In this document: piece after piece, positions 33,503 to 43,041 of the stretch
Layout: each line of letters begins with the position of its first letter
Numbering within the stretch: position 1 is the first letter of the stretch
Source of the DNA: Coprococcus phoceensis
GTDB lineage: Bacteria; Bacillota; Clostridia; Lachnospirales; Lachnospiraceae
Length of the DNA stretch: 64,000 nt
Assembly (NCBI RefSeq): GCF_900104635.1
Contig: NZ_FNWC01000007.1
Location: 62,001 to 126,000 of the forward strand
Direction: 5' to 3'
Translations under genes and position numbers: made by a program
Notes under the pieces: model-generated
Databases searched by the model: none
The model's input: the letters and a program-made list of their open reading frames with translations, nothing else
Told to the model about the DNA's origin: nothing

Positions 33503-34680
33503 TGAATCATCAGGAGAGAACACATGCGGTCTTAAGTGCATCGGGAGCACATCGATGGCTCCTGTGCACTCCGAGTGCAAGACTGGAAGAACAGTTTCCG
33601 GATACCACATCAGACGCGGCCAGAGAAGGAACTCTAGCGCATGAACTGGCCGAGATGAAACTGAGACATTATTTTCAGACAAAAGAGTTTGGAAAACGGA
33701 AATATAACGCCGAGGTTAAAAAGCTGAAAACCGAAGAGTTGTGGCAGGATGAAATGGACGGTTATACAGAAATCTATAAGGATTACATTAAAACGCTTGC
33801 GCTTTCATTTCCTGCAGAACCTTATTCGGCGATTGAAAAGAGGGTGGATTTTAGTCAGTATGTTCCGGATGGATTTGGAACTGCAGACTGCATCCTGTTA
33901 AGTGGTAATACGTTGCACGTAATTGACCTCAAGTATGGAAAAGGGGTGCCAGTCAGCGCAGAAGAAAATCCACAGATGATGTTGTATGCGCTCGGCGCAT
34001 ATCAGGCGTACAGTTTCTTATACGACATTCGGAGCATCCATCTTGTGATCATACAGCCTAGATTAGACAGTATTTCAGAATGGGAATGTCCATTAGGGGA
34101 ATTACTTGAATTTGCAGAATATGTAAAGGATCGTGCGAAACTGGCAATCAATGGAGCGGGAGAGTTCTGCCCCGGAGAAAAACAGTGTCGGTTCTGCAGG
34201 GCAAAAGCACAGTGCAGGGCAAGGGCAGAAGAAAACGTAAAGCTGGCTTTTAATCCGGATAAAGGAAAACTTCCGCCGCTGATCAGTAACGAGGAAATGG
34301 GGAAATATCTTTCCACTGGGGAAGATGTGGCCAAATGGCTTTCAGACCTAAAAGAACATGCATTGAAAGAATGCCTCGCGGGAAACGAAGTAGCAGGATG
34401 GAAGGCAGTAGAGGGAAGAGGATCCAGAGAATGGACCGATATGGAGGCAGCATTTGAAGTGTTGAAGGAAAAAGGAATTGCAGAAGAAATTCTGTACGAA
34501 AAGAAAGCATTGACACTTGCACAGGTAGAAAAGACAATCGGGAAAAAAGATTTCGCGGAGATGGTCGGCGGTATGGTCGTAAAGAATCCGGGCAAGCCGA
34601 CCCTTGTAAAAGAATCCGATAAACGAGAAGCGATTACAAATAAAATCACAGCCGAAAAGGCATTTCAGGAGGAGCAATAA
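33502..34680 (+). CDS. DUF2800 protein, RecB/Cas4-like PD-(D/E)XK nuclease
   Basis: 392 aa. VLSASGAHRWLLCTPSARLE and REGTLAHELAEMKLR open the nuclease fold; GTADCILLSGNTLHVIDLKYGKG supplies the D...DxK catalytic core (about 133-155). FCPGEKQCRFCRAKAQCRARAE (about 225-246) has four cysteines resembling the C-terminal Fe-S cluster site of Cas4/AddB-type nucleases. DUF2800 is common just before DUF2815 and polymerase genes in Firmicute phages, so a recombination/replication exonuclease role is likely. Confidence 0.85.
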   Translation: MNHQERTHAVLSASGAHRWLLCTPSARLEEQFPDTTSDAAREGTLAHELAEMKLRHYFQTKEFGKRKYNAEVKKLKTEELWQDEMDGYTEIYKDYIKTLALSFPAEPYSAIEKRVDFSQYVPDGFGTADCILLSGNTLHVIDLKYGKGVPVSAEENPQMMLYALGAYQAYSFLYDIRSIHLVIIQPRLDSISEWECPLGELLEFAEYVKDRAKLAINGAGEFCPGEKQCRFCRAKAQCRARAEENVKLAFNPDKGKLPPLISNEEMGKYLSTGEDVAKWLSDLKEHALKECLAGNEVAGWKAVEGRGSREWTDMEAAFEVLKEKGIAEEILYEKKALTLAQVEKTIGKKDFAEMVGGMVVKNPGKPTLVKESDKREAITNKITAEKAFQEEQ

Positions 34681-34682
34681 TC

Positions 34683-35312
34683 ATGGAAAATTTAACAAAC
34701 GTAACAACAGGAAAAGTAAGATTATCATATGTACATGTATTCAAACCATACGCGTATCAGCCGGGACAGGAAGAAAAATTTCAGGTAACCATCTTGGTAC
34801 CAAAGACAGATATGGATACGATGAACCGGATCAATGCAGCAATTGAAGCTGCCAAGCAGAAAGGGATTTCAGATAAATGGAACGGAGTGTGTACTCCAAT
34901 CGTCCCGACTCCGGTATACGACGGTGATGGCGTGAGACCATCAGACGGGATGGCTTTTGGTCCGGAGTGTAAAGGACACTGGGTATTCACTGCGAGTGCA
35001 AAAGCAGACTATCCACCGGAAGTTGTAGATGCGAATCTAAATCCGATCATCAATCAGTCAGAGATTTACAGTGGTATTTATGCAAGAGTAAATGTGAATT
35101 TCTTCCCGTATGCATTCGGAGGAAAGAAAGGAATCGGGTGCGGACTAGGTCCAGTGCAGAAACTTGCAGACGGAGAAGCGCTGGGAGGAAGTGCACCGAC
35201 AGCTTCACAAGCTTTTGGAGCGCCTGCACCTCAGCAGACTGCAGCGCAAGTAACACAGCAATATCAGCAGACACAATCTACAATAAATCCGATTACCGGA
35301 TTACCAATGTAG
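34683..35312 (+). CDS. DUF2815 family, likely phage ssDNA-binding protein
   Basis: 209 aa. TGKVRLSYVHVFKPYAYQPG and the FQVTILVPKTD strand open an OB-like domain; NVNFFPYAFGGKKGIGCGLG is also typical of the family. The C-terminal A/Q/P-rich tail (about 165-200) resembles the flexible tail of SSBs. It lies between the RecB-like nuclease and the DNA polymerase genes. Confidence 0.85.
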   Translation: MENLTNVTTGKVRLSYVHVFKPYAYQPGQEEKFQVTILVPKTDMDTMNRINAAIEAAKQKGISDKWNGVCTPIVPTPVYDGDGVRPSDGMAFGPECKGHWVFTASAKADYPPEVVDANLNPIINQSEIYSGIYARVNVNFFPYAFGGKKGIGCGLGPVQKLADGEALGGSAPTASQAFGAPAPQQTAAQVTQQYQQTQSTINPITGLPM

Positions 35313-35357
35313 GATATTTAGGGGCGTATGCCCCTTTTTGTAACAGGAGGGACGCAG

Positions 35358-37355
35358 ATGTTAAGGCATTTGAGTATAGACATTGAAACAAAGAGCAGCG
35401 TGGATATCGGAAAAGCCGGATTGTACAGATATGCACAGTCAGAAGATTTTGAAGTGTTATTGTTTGCTTATCAGATGGATGATGGAGAAGTTGAGCTTGT
35501 GGATTTGGCACAGGGAGAGCAGATCCCGGAAAATGTACAGTTGACGCTGAAAGATGCGACTGTTGTAAAACATGCATACAATGCAGCGTTTGAATGGTAT
35601 TGCCTGAATCGTGCCGGTTATGAGACACCATTAGAACAGTGGAGATGCACTATGATACATGGACTGTATTGTGGTTACACAGCCGGATTGGATGCGACCG
35701 GAAAGGCAATCGGACTTCCGCAGGACAAGCAGAAACTGACAACCGGAAAAGCATTGATCCGGTACTTCTGCGTTCCATGTAAACCGACAAAGAGCAATGG
35801 AAATCGGACATGGAATCTCCCGAGACATGCACCGGAGAAATGGGAATTGTTCAAGGAATACTGCAAACAGGACGTGGTAACAGAGCGTGCAATATTAAAA
35901 CGTCTGAGTTGTTTTCCGGTTCCGGAAGAAGAACAAGAGTTATGGCAGCAGGATATCCGGATGAACGCCTTTGGTGTACGTGTGGATTCGAAATTGATTG
36001 AAGGAGCGCTGATGATAGACGGGGTGAGCAGTACAGAGCTGACAGAAGAGGCGATCAATATTACAGGACTGCAAAATCCAAATAGTACAGCACAGTTGAA
36101 AGCATGGGTGGAAAAAGAACTTTCAGACAGCTTAGAGATGGATGTGGAACTTCCGGGACTACGAAAAGAAGACGTCTCCATACTTTTGGAAAGAAACGAC
36201 CTCCCAAAGGAAATAAGGCGTGTTCTCGAAATACGGCAGCAGCTTGGGAAAACATCCATTAAGAAATACGTGGCGATGGAAACGGCCAAGGGTGCAGATG
36301 ACCGTGTGCGTGGTCTGACACAGTATTATGGGGCGAATCGGACCGGAAGATGGGCGGGACGTCTTGTGCAGTTACAGAATCTCCCAAGAAATTATTTAAA
36401 GACGTTAGACTATGCAAGAGAACTTGTTAAGACAAAGAATTATGACGGAATAAGGTTCTTGTATGGAAATGTTCCGGACACCCTTTCCCAGCTGATCAGA
36501 ACAGCATTTATCCCATCGGAGGGACATAAGTTTGTAGTTGCCGATTTTTCCGCAATTGAGGCGCGTGTGATCGCATGGCTTGCGGGGGAACAGTGGGTAA
36601 ACGAAGTATTTGCTACTCACGGAAAGATTTATGAAGCAACGGCATCTCAGATGTTTCATGTGCCGATTGAAAAGATTGTAAAAGGAAACCCGGAGTACAG
36701 TCTTAGACAGAAAGGAAAGGTTGCGACACTTGCGCTTGGATACCAGGGAGGAACAGCTGCGCTGATCGCGATGGGAGCATTGAACATGGGACTGGCAGAA
36801 GAGGAACTTCCGGATATTGTGCAGAGATGGAGAAATGCGAATCCGAGAATCCGAGATTTGTGGTATGCGGTGGAACAGGCAGCGCTTACAACGATGCAGA
36901 CAGCTCAGCCACAGGGCATCAACGGTTTGATTTTCCGGTATGAGGGGGAACTGATGTATGGACAGAGCTTCCTGACAGTACAATTGCCAAGTGGGCGAAA
37001 ACTTTTTTATCCGAAACCGTTCTTAAAGGAAAATCAGTTCGGAAAGATGGCAATCCATTATTATACAGTCGGACAGCAGACAAAAAAATGGGAAGTGGCA
37101 TCTACTTATGGAGGAAAAATGACGGAAAATATCGTGCAGGCAATCGCAAGAGACTGTTTAGCTGAAACCCTCAGAAGGATTGAGCAATTAGGCTTGCAGG
37201 TCGTATTCCACGTACATGACGAGGTTATCATTGATGCGCCGATGGAAGTAACGGTGGAACAAATCTGTGACTTGATGGCGGAACCAATCAGCTGGGCACC
37301 GGGTTTGCTCTTAAAGGGAGCCGGATTTGAAAGCAGTTATTATATGAAAGACTAG
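35358..37355 (+). CDS. Phage family A DNA polymerase
   Basis: 665 aa. 3'-5' exonuclease Exo I motif LSIDIETKS near residue 5; polymerase motif A FVVADFSAIEARVIAWLAG (about 392), motif B with RQKGKVATLALGYQGG, and motif C HVHDEVIIDAP (about 617-627). All catalytic acids appear intact. Start at 35358 follows AGGAGGG; the frame opens 30 bp earlier. Replicative polymerase of the prophage. Confidence 0.93.
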   Translation: MLRHLSIDIETKSSVDIGKAGLYRYAQSEDFEVLLFAYQMDDGEVELVDLAQGEQIPENVQLTLKDATVVKHAYNAAFEWYCLNRAGYETPLEQWRCTMIHGLYCGYTAGLDATGKAIGLPQDKQKLTTGKALIRYFCVPCKPTKSNGNRTWNLPRHAPEKWELFKEYCKQDVVTERAILKRLSCFPVPEEEQELWQQDIRMNAFGVRVDSKLIEGALMIDGVSSTELTEEAINITGLQNPNSTAQLKAWVEKELSDSLEMDVELPGLRKEDVSILLERNDLPKEIRRVLEIRQQLGKTSIKKYVAMETAKGADDRVRGLTQYYGANRTGRWAGRLVQLQNLPRNYLKTLDYARELVKTKNYDGIRFLYGNVPDTLSQLIRTAFIPSEGHKFVVADFSAIEARVIAWLAGEQWVNEVFATHGKIYEATASQMFHVPIEKIVKGNPEYSLRQKGKVATLALGYQGGTAALIAMGALNMGLAEEELPDIVQRWRNANPRIRDLWYAVEQAALTTMQTAQPQGINGLIFRYEGELMYGQSFLTVQLPSGRKLFYPKPFLKENQFGKMAIHYYTVGQQTKKWEVASTYGGKMTENIVQAIARDCLAETLRRIEQLGLQVVFHVHDEVIIDAPMEVTVEQICDLMAEPISWAPGLLLKGAGFESSYYMKD

Positions 37356-37365
37356 GAGGAAACAG

Positions 37366-39765
37366 ATGGATTACAATAGAAAATTATGGATCAGCACGGC
37401 CGGAACCAGAAAGGCAACGTACTGGCCGAAGAATGAAATCATGTGGTCTGATTTTGTGGACCGTCTGAAAAATCCGGTGAGAAGTTCTGAAACAATGGAG
37501 GAATATCTGGCGCTGGGGAAAAGCCAGCAGGCGGAATTGAAGGACGTAGGTGGATTCGTAGGCGGCACCTTTATAAATGACAGGAGAAAGAGCTCTTATG
37601 TACAAGGAAGGGATATTTTGACTTTGGATATGGATAATATCCCCGCAGGACAGACGGATGAAATATTGAAAAGAGTATCAGGGCTTGGATGTGCGGCTGC
37701 AGTCTACAGTACAAGGAAACATACAGGATATGCGCCAAGACTGAGGGTGCTGATCCCGTTAGACAGGACAGCTACCTCTGATGAATATGAGCCGGCAGCA
37801 AGAAAAGCAGCAGCGCTGATCGGGATCGAGTTCTGTGATCCAACGACATTTGATGCAAGCCGGCTGATGTACTGGCCAAGCTGCTGTAGTGATGGGGAAT
37901 ATATCTGTAAAAGTTATGATCATCCGTTCTGCAGTCTGGACGGATTGCTTGGGATGTACCAGGACTGGAAGTGCGTGAGCGAGTGGCCGCAGGTACCGGG
38001 AAGTGATGCGATCGAGCGCAGAAGACTTGCAAGACAGGAGAATCCGTTAGAGAAAAAAGGAATTATCGGAGCTTTCTGCCGTACGTATACGGTCACGCAG
38101 GCAATGGAGAAATTTATCCCTGGCATGTATGAGGCAACGGATATTCCGGGGAGATATACATACACTGGTGGATCCACAACAGGCGGGGCGATCCTGTACG
38201 ATGACGATCTATTCTTATATTCCCACCATGCAACGGATCCATGCTCCGGACAGCTTGTGAATGCGTTTGACTTGATCAGGCTGCATATGTTCTCCGACAG
38301 GGATAAGGAATCAAAGGAGGCAACTCCGGTGAATAAGCTTCCATCTTTCCAAGCAATGTCAAAGCTTGCAAGGGAAGACAAGACAGTATCAGGGCTTGTA
38401 GTAAAAGAGAAGTTTGAACAGGCAAAAGAAGTCTCCGGCATGAATCCGGCTGAGGATGAAAATGTGGACTGGGTCTTAAGACTTACAAGAGACGGAAATA
38501 ACAGGATTGAAAAAACAATCAATAACGTGACCATAATCCTGGAGAATGACCCTTTTTTGAAAGGAAAGATTGTGACAGATGAGTTTGCAAGCTGCGGCAT
38601 GGTGCGCGGGAGCCTTCCGTGGAATCAGAGAGAAGGAAAGCGGAGATGGGAAGATGTGGACTATGCCGGATATTATCGCTATATGGAGACGTTTTACGGG
38701 ATTACAGGCAAGGAAAAGCTGGACAACGGTCTTCTGATCGTCAGCAGTCAGAACAAGGTCAATGAGGTGAAGGAATACCTGACAAGTCTCAAATGGGACG
38801 GTGTGAAGCGGGTGGATACGCTTCTTTCGGATTATCTTGGGGCTGACGATAACCTCTATACGCGTGCAGTAATACGAAAATCATTGTGCGCCGCAGTGGC
38901 AAGGGGAATCTTAGGCGGTGTGAAATATGATTACATGCCGATCTTTGCAGGACCGCAGGGGATTGGAAAGAGTACATTTCTTGCAATTCTTGGAAGAGAG
39001 TGGTTTTCTGATTCCCTCACAAGTTTCGAAGGAAAAGAGTCCGCGGAGCTGATACAGGGAACTTGGATCAATGAAGTCGGGGAACTGACGGCGATGACGA
39101 AGCAGGAGACCAGTGCGGTCAAACAGTTTCTGAGCAAGACGCATGATATCTATAGGGCGGCTTATGGACGTACAACGAATAAATACCCAAGACGGTGCGT
39201 ATTCTTCGGTACAAGCAACGACAGCGAGTTTTTAAAGGATTCCACGGGGAACAGAAGGTTCTGGCCGGTGGATGTAGGAGAACATAAAGCAAAGAAATCG
39301 GTATGGCAGCATCTCCCTTTGGAAGTGGATCAGATATGGGCAGAAGCCTACGTGTATTGGGCAATGGGGGAAGAATTATTTTTACCGAAAGAGATTGAAA
39401 AACTGGCAGAAGAACAGCAGGAAAAACACAGGGAGTCTTTTGCAAAAGAAGGTGTAATAAGGGAATTTTTGGATAGAAAAATCCCAGCAGACTGGAATAG
39501 TATGAACCTATTGCAGAGGCGGCAGTACCTCCAGGGAGGGATGCAGACAGCAGAAAAACAGGTTCTGGTAGACCGGGAAAAGGTATGTGCTGCAGAGATT
39601 TGGCAGGAATGTTTTGGAAGTGATATCAAGTACATGGGAAAAAGAGACAGTATGGAGATCAATAATATTTTATCTGGAATACCAGGATGGAAAAGGAACC
39701 GGTCTTCGCAGAGATATGGCTTTTACGGAACTCAAAGAGGGTTTGAAAGGGTGTCAACAATGTAG
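37366..39765 (+). CDS. Phage primase-helicase (VirE/VapE family)
   Basis: 799 aa. The N-terminal half carries a primase-polymerase DxD motif (DILTLDMDN, about 82-90) and RLRVLIPLDR. The C-terminal half is the VirE ATPase: Walker A AGPQGIGKST (about 526-535), TWINEVGELTAM as Walker B, and the FGTSNDSEFLKDSTGNRRFW sensor/arginine-finger segment. Known relatives prime and unwind phage or pathogenicity-island DNA. 10 bp after the polymerase gene. Confidence 0.9.
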   Translation: MDYNRKLWISTAGTRKATYWPKNEIMWSDFVDRLKNPVRSSETMEEYLALGKSQQAELKDVGGFVGGTFINDRRKSSYVQGRDILTLDMDNIPAGQTDEILKRVSGLGCAAAVYSTRKHTGYAPRLRVLIPLDRTATSDEYEPAARKAAALIGIEFCDPTTFDASRLMYWPSCCSDGEYICKSYDHPFCSLDGLLGMYQDWKCVSEWPQVPGSDAIERRRLARQENPLEKKGIIGAFCRTYTVTQAMEKFIPGMYEATDIPGRYTYTGGSTTGGAILYDDDLFLYSHHATDPCSGQLVNAFDLIRLHMFSDRDKESKEATPVNKLPSFQAMSKLAREDKTVSGLVVKEKFEQAKEVSGMNPAEDENVDWVLRLTRDGNNRIEKTINNVTIILENDPFLKGKIVTDEFASCGMVRGSLPWNQREGKRRWEDVDYAGYYRYMETFYGITGKEKLDNGLLIVSSQNKVNEVKEYLTSLKWDGVKRVDTLLSDYLGADDNLYTRAVIRKSLCAAVARGILGGVKYDYMPIFAGPQGIGKSTFLAILGREWFSDSLTSFEGKESAELIQGTWINEVGELTAMTKQETSAVKQFLSKTHDIYRAAYGRTTNKYPRRCVFFGTSNDSEFLKDSTGNRRFWPVDVGEHKAKKSVWQHLPLEVDQIWAEAYVYWAMGEELFLPKEIEKLAEEQQEKHRESFAKEGVIREFLDRKIPADWNSMNLLQRRQYLQGGMQTAEKQVLVDREKVCAAEIWQECFGSDIKYMGKRDSMEINNILSGIPGWKRNRSSQRYGFYGTQRGFERVSTM

Positions 39766-40023
39766 AATGACACCTGTATACAAAGCCTGAAATCGTCAAC
39801 AGAGGGATAAAAAATGCAAAAAATTAGAAAAATCATGAGTTTGTTCACATGTTAACAGGATTGTTGCAAAGCTGTTGACACGAAAAACCGCAGAAATACA
39901 ACATTTATAAATATATGTCAACAATGTCAACAAACTTTTTATAAAAAATAAAAATATAAAAATAAAGAGTACACGTACGCTATATGTATTACCTAACGCG
40001 CCTAATAGAGAGTACACATACGC
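39752..40023. other. Candidate prophage replication origin
   Basis: The 292-bp interval after the primase-helicase is very AT-rich and repetitive. TGTCAACA occurs at 39752, 39916 and 39925, and its complement TGTTGACA at 39873. A pure A/T tract follows (39935-39966). A 14-bp imperfect direct repeat GAGTACACRTACGC is at 39967 and 40010. Iteron-like repeats beside an AT-rich tract between replication genes suggest an origin; this is inference. Confidence 0.45.
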
Positions 40024-40057
40024 GTGCGAGGTTGTAGATGTTGCAGGAGGTGTGAAA

Positions 40058-40393
40058 ATGTTAGAGAAAGAGATTGAGAAAATATTGGTGACAGAAGTGA
40101 AGAAGTTGGGAGGTAAGGCATATAAGTTTGTCAGTCCCGGTAACAGCGGGGTACCGGACCGGATTGTAATATTCCCGAAAAAACCCCCGGTGTTTGTGGA
40201 ATTGAAAACGGACACAGGCGTGCTTACGAACCTGCAGACTGTACAGGTGAAAAGGCTGAGAGAACTTGGCCAAACGGTGGAAGTAGTAAAGGGGATAGCC
40301 GGATTGATCAAATTTTTCGGGAAATACGGATATCCGCAAGTGAGCATTCTACTTTCCGGAAAATACAAAGGGGTGAAAACAGATGGAGTTTAA
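40058..40393 (+). CDS. VRR-NUC domain nuclease
   Basis: 111 aa. GNSGVPDRIVIF (D) and VFVELKTDTGVLTNLQ (E-x-K) form the PD-(D/E)XK core of stand-alone VRR-NUC proteins, which cut branched DNA. AGGAGG lies 7 bases before the ATG at 40058. It overlaps the helicase gene by 11 bp. Confidence 0.9.
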   Translation: MLEKEIEKILVTEVKKLGGKAYKFVSPGNSGVPDRIVIFPKKPPVFVELKTDTGVLTNLQTVQVKRLRELGQTVEVVKGIAGLIKFFGKYGYPQVSILLSGKYKGVKTDGV

Positions 40394-41771
40394 ACCACAC
40401 GGCTATCAGAAACACTGTATTGAAAAGATCATCGAGATAAAAAAAATCGGGTTATTTCTCGATATGGGACTGGGAAAAACGATCACAACATTAACGGCCG
40501 TGAAGGAATTGAAATATAACCGGTTTGAAGTACGGAAAGTGCTTGTGATCGCACCGAAGAAAGTGGCCGAAGGAACATGGACCAAGGAAAAAGATAAATG
40601 GGAGCACACGAAGATGCTGAGGGTATCTCAGGTACTTGGAAGTCAGACAAAACGCATCCGTGCACTGAACACACCGGCGGACATCTACATCACCAACAGG
40701 GAGAACGTAGTGTGGTTAGTGGATTATTACCGGAACAGCTGGCCGTTTGACATGGTGGTGATCGATGAATCCAGCAGTTTTAAGAGCCATAAAGCAAAAC
40801 GGTTTAAAGCACTTGCGGGTGTGGGAACAAGGATCAACCGTCTTGTAGAGCTTACGGGAACTCCATCCCCAAACGGACTTGATGACCTGTGGGCACAGAT
40901 CTATCTGTTAGACGGAGGTGAACGACTCGGAAAAAGATATACACAGTTCCGGGAACGGTATTTTGATCCGGGAGAACGTGGGAACAATGTGGTATATAAC
41001 TACAAGGCAAAGCAGGGGAGCGAGGAAAGCATCCTGAAAATCATTTCCGACATCTGCATCAGCATGAAGGCAGAGGATTATCTGCAGCTTCCGGATGTGA
41101 CGTACCATCCTGTAACCGTTACCTTGGATACAAAAGCAAGAAAGGCATATCAGGAACTGGAGAGAAAAATGGTGCTGGCACTTCCGGAGGATGAAGAAGA
41201 AATCAGTGTGACAAGTGCAGCGGCGTTGAGCAATAAACTTCTGCAACTTGGGAACGGTGCGATTTATGACGAGGATCGAAACGTGCATGAAATCCATAAC
41301 TGCAAGATTGAGGCATTCATGGAACTGGTGGAATCTCTTCAGGGGAAACCAGCATTAGTGTTTTATAATTTCCAGCATGATAAGGAGCGGATCTTAAAGG
41401 CGCTTGCAAAGACAGGGTTACGCGTAAGAGAGTTAAAGACCACACAGGATGAGGATGACTGGAACAATCGTGAAATTGATATCCTTCTGACGCACCCGGC
41501 AAGCAGTGCCTATGGTTTGAACCTACAGCATGGAGGAAACCATGTAATCTGGTTTGGTCTTACCTGGAATTACGAACTGTACACCCAGGCAAATAAAAGG
41601 CTGCACAGGCAGGGGCAAACGGAGAAGGTAATCATTCACCAGTTGGTATGTGACGGCACAAGAGACGAAGACGTAGTACAGGCGCTGGAACGAAAAGATG
41701 ATGTGCAGAATTACGTGATGCAGAGTTTGAAAGCAAGGATAAAACGGATCAAGGAGGAATCAGGAAAATGA
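40383..41771 (+). CDS. SNF2-family DNA helicase
   Basis: 462 aa. Motif I LDMGLGKTITTL (about 25-36), motif II VVIDESSSFKSHKAKRF (DES variant of DEAH, about 126), LTGTPSPNGLDDLWAQIYLL as motif III, and the RecA2 motifs HPASSAYGLNLQHGGNHVIW and ANKRLHRQGQTEKV (motif VI). Typical phage SNF2-like ATPase adjoining VRR-NUC; probably remodels replication or recombination intermediates. Confidence 0.92.
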   Translation: MEFKPHGYQKHCIEKIIEIKKIGLFLDMGLGKTITTLTAVKELKYNRFEVRKVLVIAPKKVAEGTWTKEKDKWEHTKMLRVSQVLGSQTKRIRALNTPADIYITNRENVVWLVDYYRNSWPFDMVVIDESSSFKSHKAKRFKALAGVGTRINRLVELTGTPSPNGLDDLWAQIYLLDGGERLGKRYTQFRERYFDPGERGNNVVYNYKAKQGSEESILKIISDICISMKAEDYLQLPDVTYHPVTVTLDTKARKAYQELERKMVLALPEDEEEISVTSAAALSNKLLQLGNGAIYDEDRNVHEIHNCKIEAFMELVESLQGKPALVFYNFQHDKERILKALAKTGLRVRELKTTQDEDDWNNREIDILLTHPASSAYGLNLQHGGNHVIWFGLTWNYELYTQANKRLHRQGQTEKVIIHQLVCDGTRDEDVVQALERKDDVQNYVMQSLKARIKRIKEESGK

Positions 41772-42149
41772 ACAAATACGAAACAAAGATGGACAAGATA
41801 ACAACGGAATTTGCAGAGCATATCTGTGACAATCTGTGCCGATATCCGTACATGGCAGATGGAAAGTCTTTAGAAATTATATGTTCAGAATGTAAAATTG
41901 GGAAGTTTATCTGCGATATCTTGAATGAATACAATCGGATTAATGATTTTGATAAGACGCAGACTGCAAAGCTGCTAAAGCAGGTGCAGGAGCTGAAGGA
42001 ACGGGATACGGCGAAGAAACCGATTATCATCGGGGTGAATGGAGCAATTGGATGCAGAGTGGGGGGAATGTCCAAAATGTGGAGGAATACTTAGAAGTTA
42101 TATGAGGTTTTGCGACGAGTGCGGACAGAGGTTAGATTGGAGTGAGTAA
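41768..42149 (+). pseudogene. Zinc-ribbon phage protein, frame broken at a G6 run
   Basis: The first frame (MNKYETKMDKITTEFAEHIC..., 108 aa) stops at 42094. At G6 (42061-42066) the +1 frame continues as WGECPKCGGILRSYMRFCDE followed by CGQRLDWSE to 42149, giving two CxxC pairs and the DWSE ending I associate with this phage family. One extra G (6 instead of 5) explains the break. Sequencing error, real mutation or +1 frameshifting are possible. It overlaps the helicase stop by 4 bp. Confidence 0.65.
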
Positions 42150-42150
42150 T

Positions 42151-42219
42151 ATGCAGACAGTAGTCGGAAATATTTTTGATAATCCGGAGCTGTTGGAGGT
42201 GGAACATGAAAACATATAG
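42151..42219 (+). CDS. Possible 22-aa peptide ORF
   Basis: ATG after GGAGTGAG encodes MQTVVGNIFDNPELLEVEHE and two more residues. It overlaps the next gene by 14 bp. It may only serve translational coupling; its 3' half shares the 16-bp sequence GAGCTGTTGGAGGTGG with the end of the next gene. Confidence 0.35.
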   Translation: MQTVVGNIFDNPELLEVEHENI

Positions 42220-42439
42220 ATGCAAGAAATCATTTTGTGTAGATAACTACGATGCGGATGGATTCTTGATCGAAAATAGTTCTACCGTGATTGAATCTGG
42301 AAAAATTTATGAATTGGACGAAAACAGCAACACGATAGTCGGTGGAGAAATTCATCTTGACTCTATTGATGATGGTTCGTGGTTGGAGATTACAAAAGCA
42401 CACTTAGAAGAATATTTTGAGCTGTTGGAGGTGGCGTGA
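42206..42439 (+). CDS. Hypothetical prophage protein (77 aa)
   Basis: MKTYRCKKSFCVDNYDADGF then alternating beta strands (TVIESGKIYELDENSNTIVG) and a terminal LEEYFELLEVA. Start at 42206 follows GGAGGTGG. Probably a small beta-barrel phage protein; no function known. The stop overlaps the next start (TGATG). Confidence 0.62.
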   Translation: MKTYRCKKSFCVDNYDADGFLIENSSTVIESGKIYELDENSNTIVGGEIHLDSIDDGSWLEITKAHLEEYFELLEVA

Positions 42440-43041
42440 TGGTTGATTTAAAATTTCAGAAAAAACAATTTGTGAATCATATAGCAAAATTCACAGATTA
42501 TGGAAATATAAAAATTGTGGACTTTGGAAGACCTGACAGCAACGAATACAGAATCAGATTTCTTTTTGAAGAAGATTATTGTAGATTACATATTTCCGGT
42601 GATTTAGGAGAATTGATTGCATCGAATTATAACAACATGACTTTCGAAGGATTTTCGGACTTTGTAAATGATGTGGGTTATTTCCGAGAAAAAATTGATT
42701 GTCACAATCGTAAAATATACACATATAATTCCGAAGATGCGGAAAGAGACCTAAAAGAATTGTTGGAAGAATGGGATATGATGGAAGAGATTCTCCAACA
42801 CGATAGATGCGATTTTGAGACAGATGAAGACAAATTAGAAGAATTTTACGAAGATGTGCTGGAAGATTTTTCAGAGGATACAGGCGTTGGTTCAAAAGGA
42901 TATGATGCACTGTCAGAACATTTCAGCGATGTATGGGAATTTGTTAGAGATATCGGGAAAAGATCAACAGGAATTTTGGATGTGTATATGTTGGCTTTTA
43001 AATTAGCTGCGGAACAGCTAAAAGAGAAAGGTGAGGTTTGA
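42439..43041 (+). CDS. Hypothetical acidic prophage protein (200 aa)
   Basis: Very acidic: DAERDLKELLEEWDMMEEIL and CDFETDEDKLEEFYEDVLED dominate the middle, between an alpha/beta N-terminus (KIVDFGRPDSNEYRIRFLFE) and a helical end. No signal or membrane segment. Could be a DNA mimic, but acidity alone is weak evidence. ATG overlaps the previous stop. Confidence 0.62.
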   Translation: MVDLKFQKKQFVNHIAKFTDYGNIKIVDFGRPDSNEYRIRFLFEEDYCRLHISGDLGELIASNYNNMTFEGFSDFVNDVGYFREKIDCHNRKIYTYNSEDAERDLKELLEEWDMMEEILQHDRCDFETDEDKLEEFYEDVLEDFSEDTGVGSKGYDALSEHFSDVWEFVRDIGKRSTGILDVYMLAFKLAAEQLKEKGEV

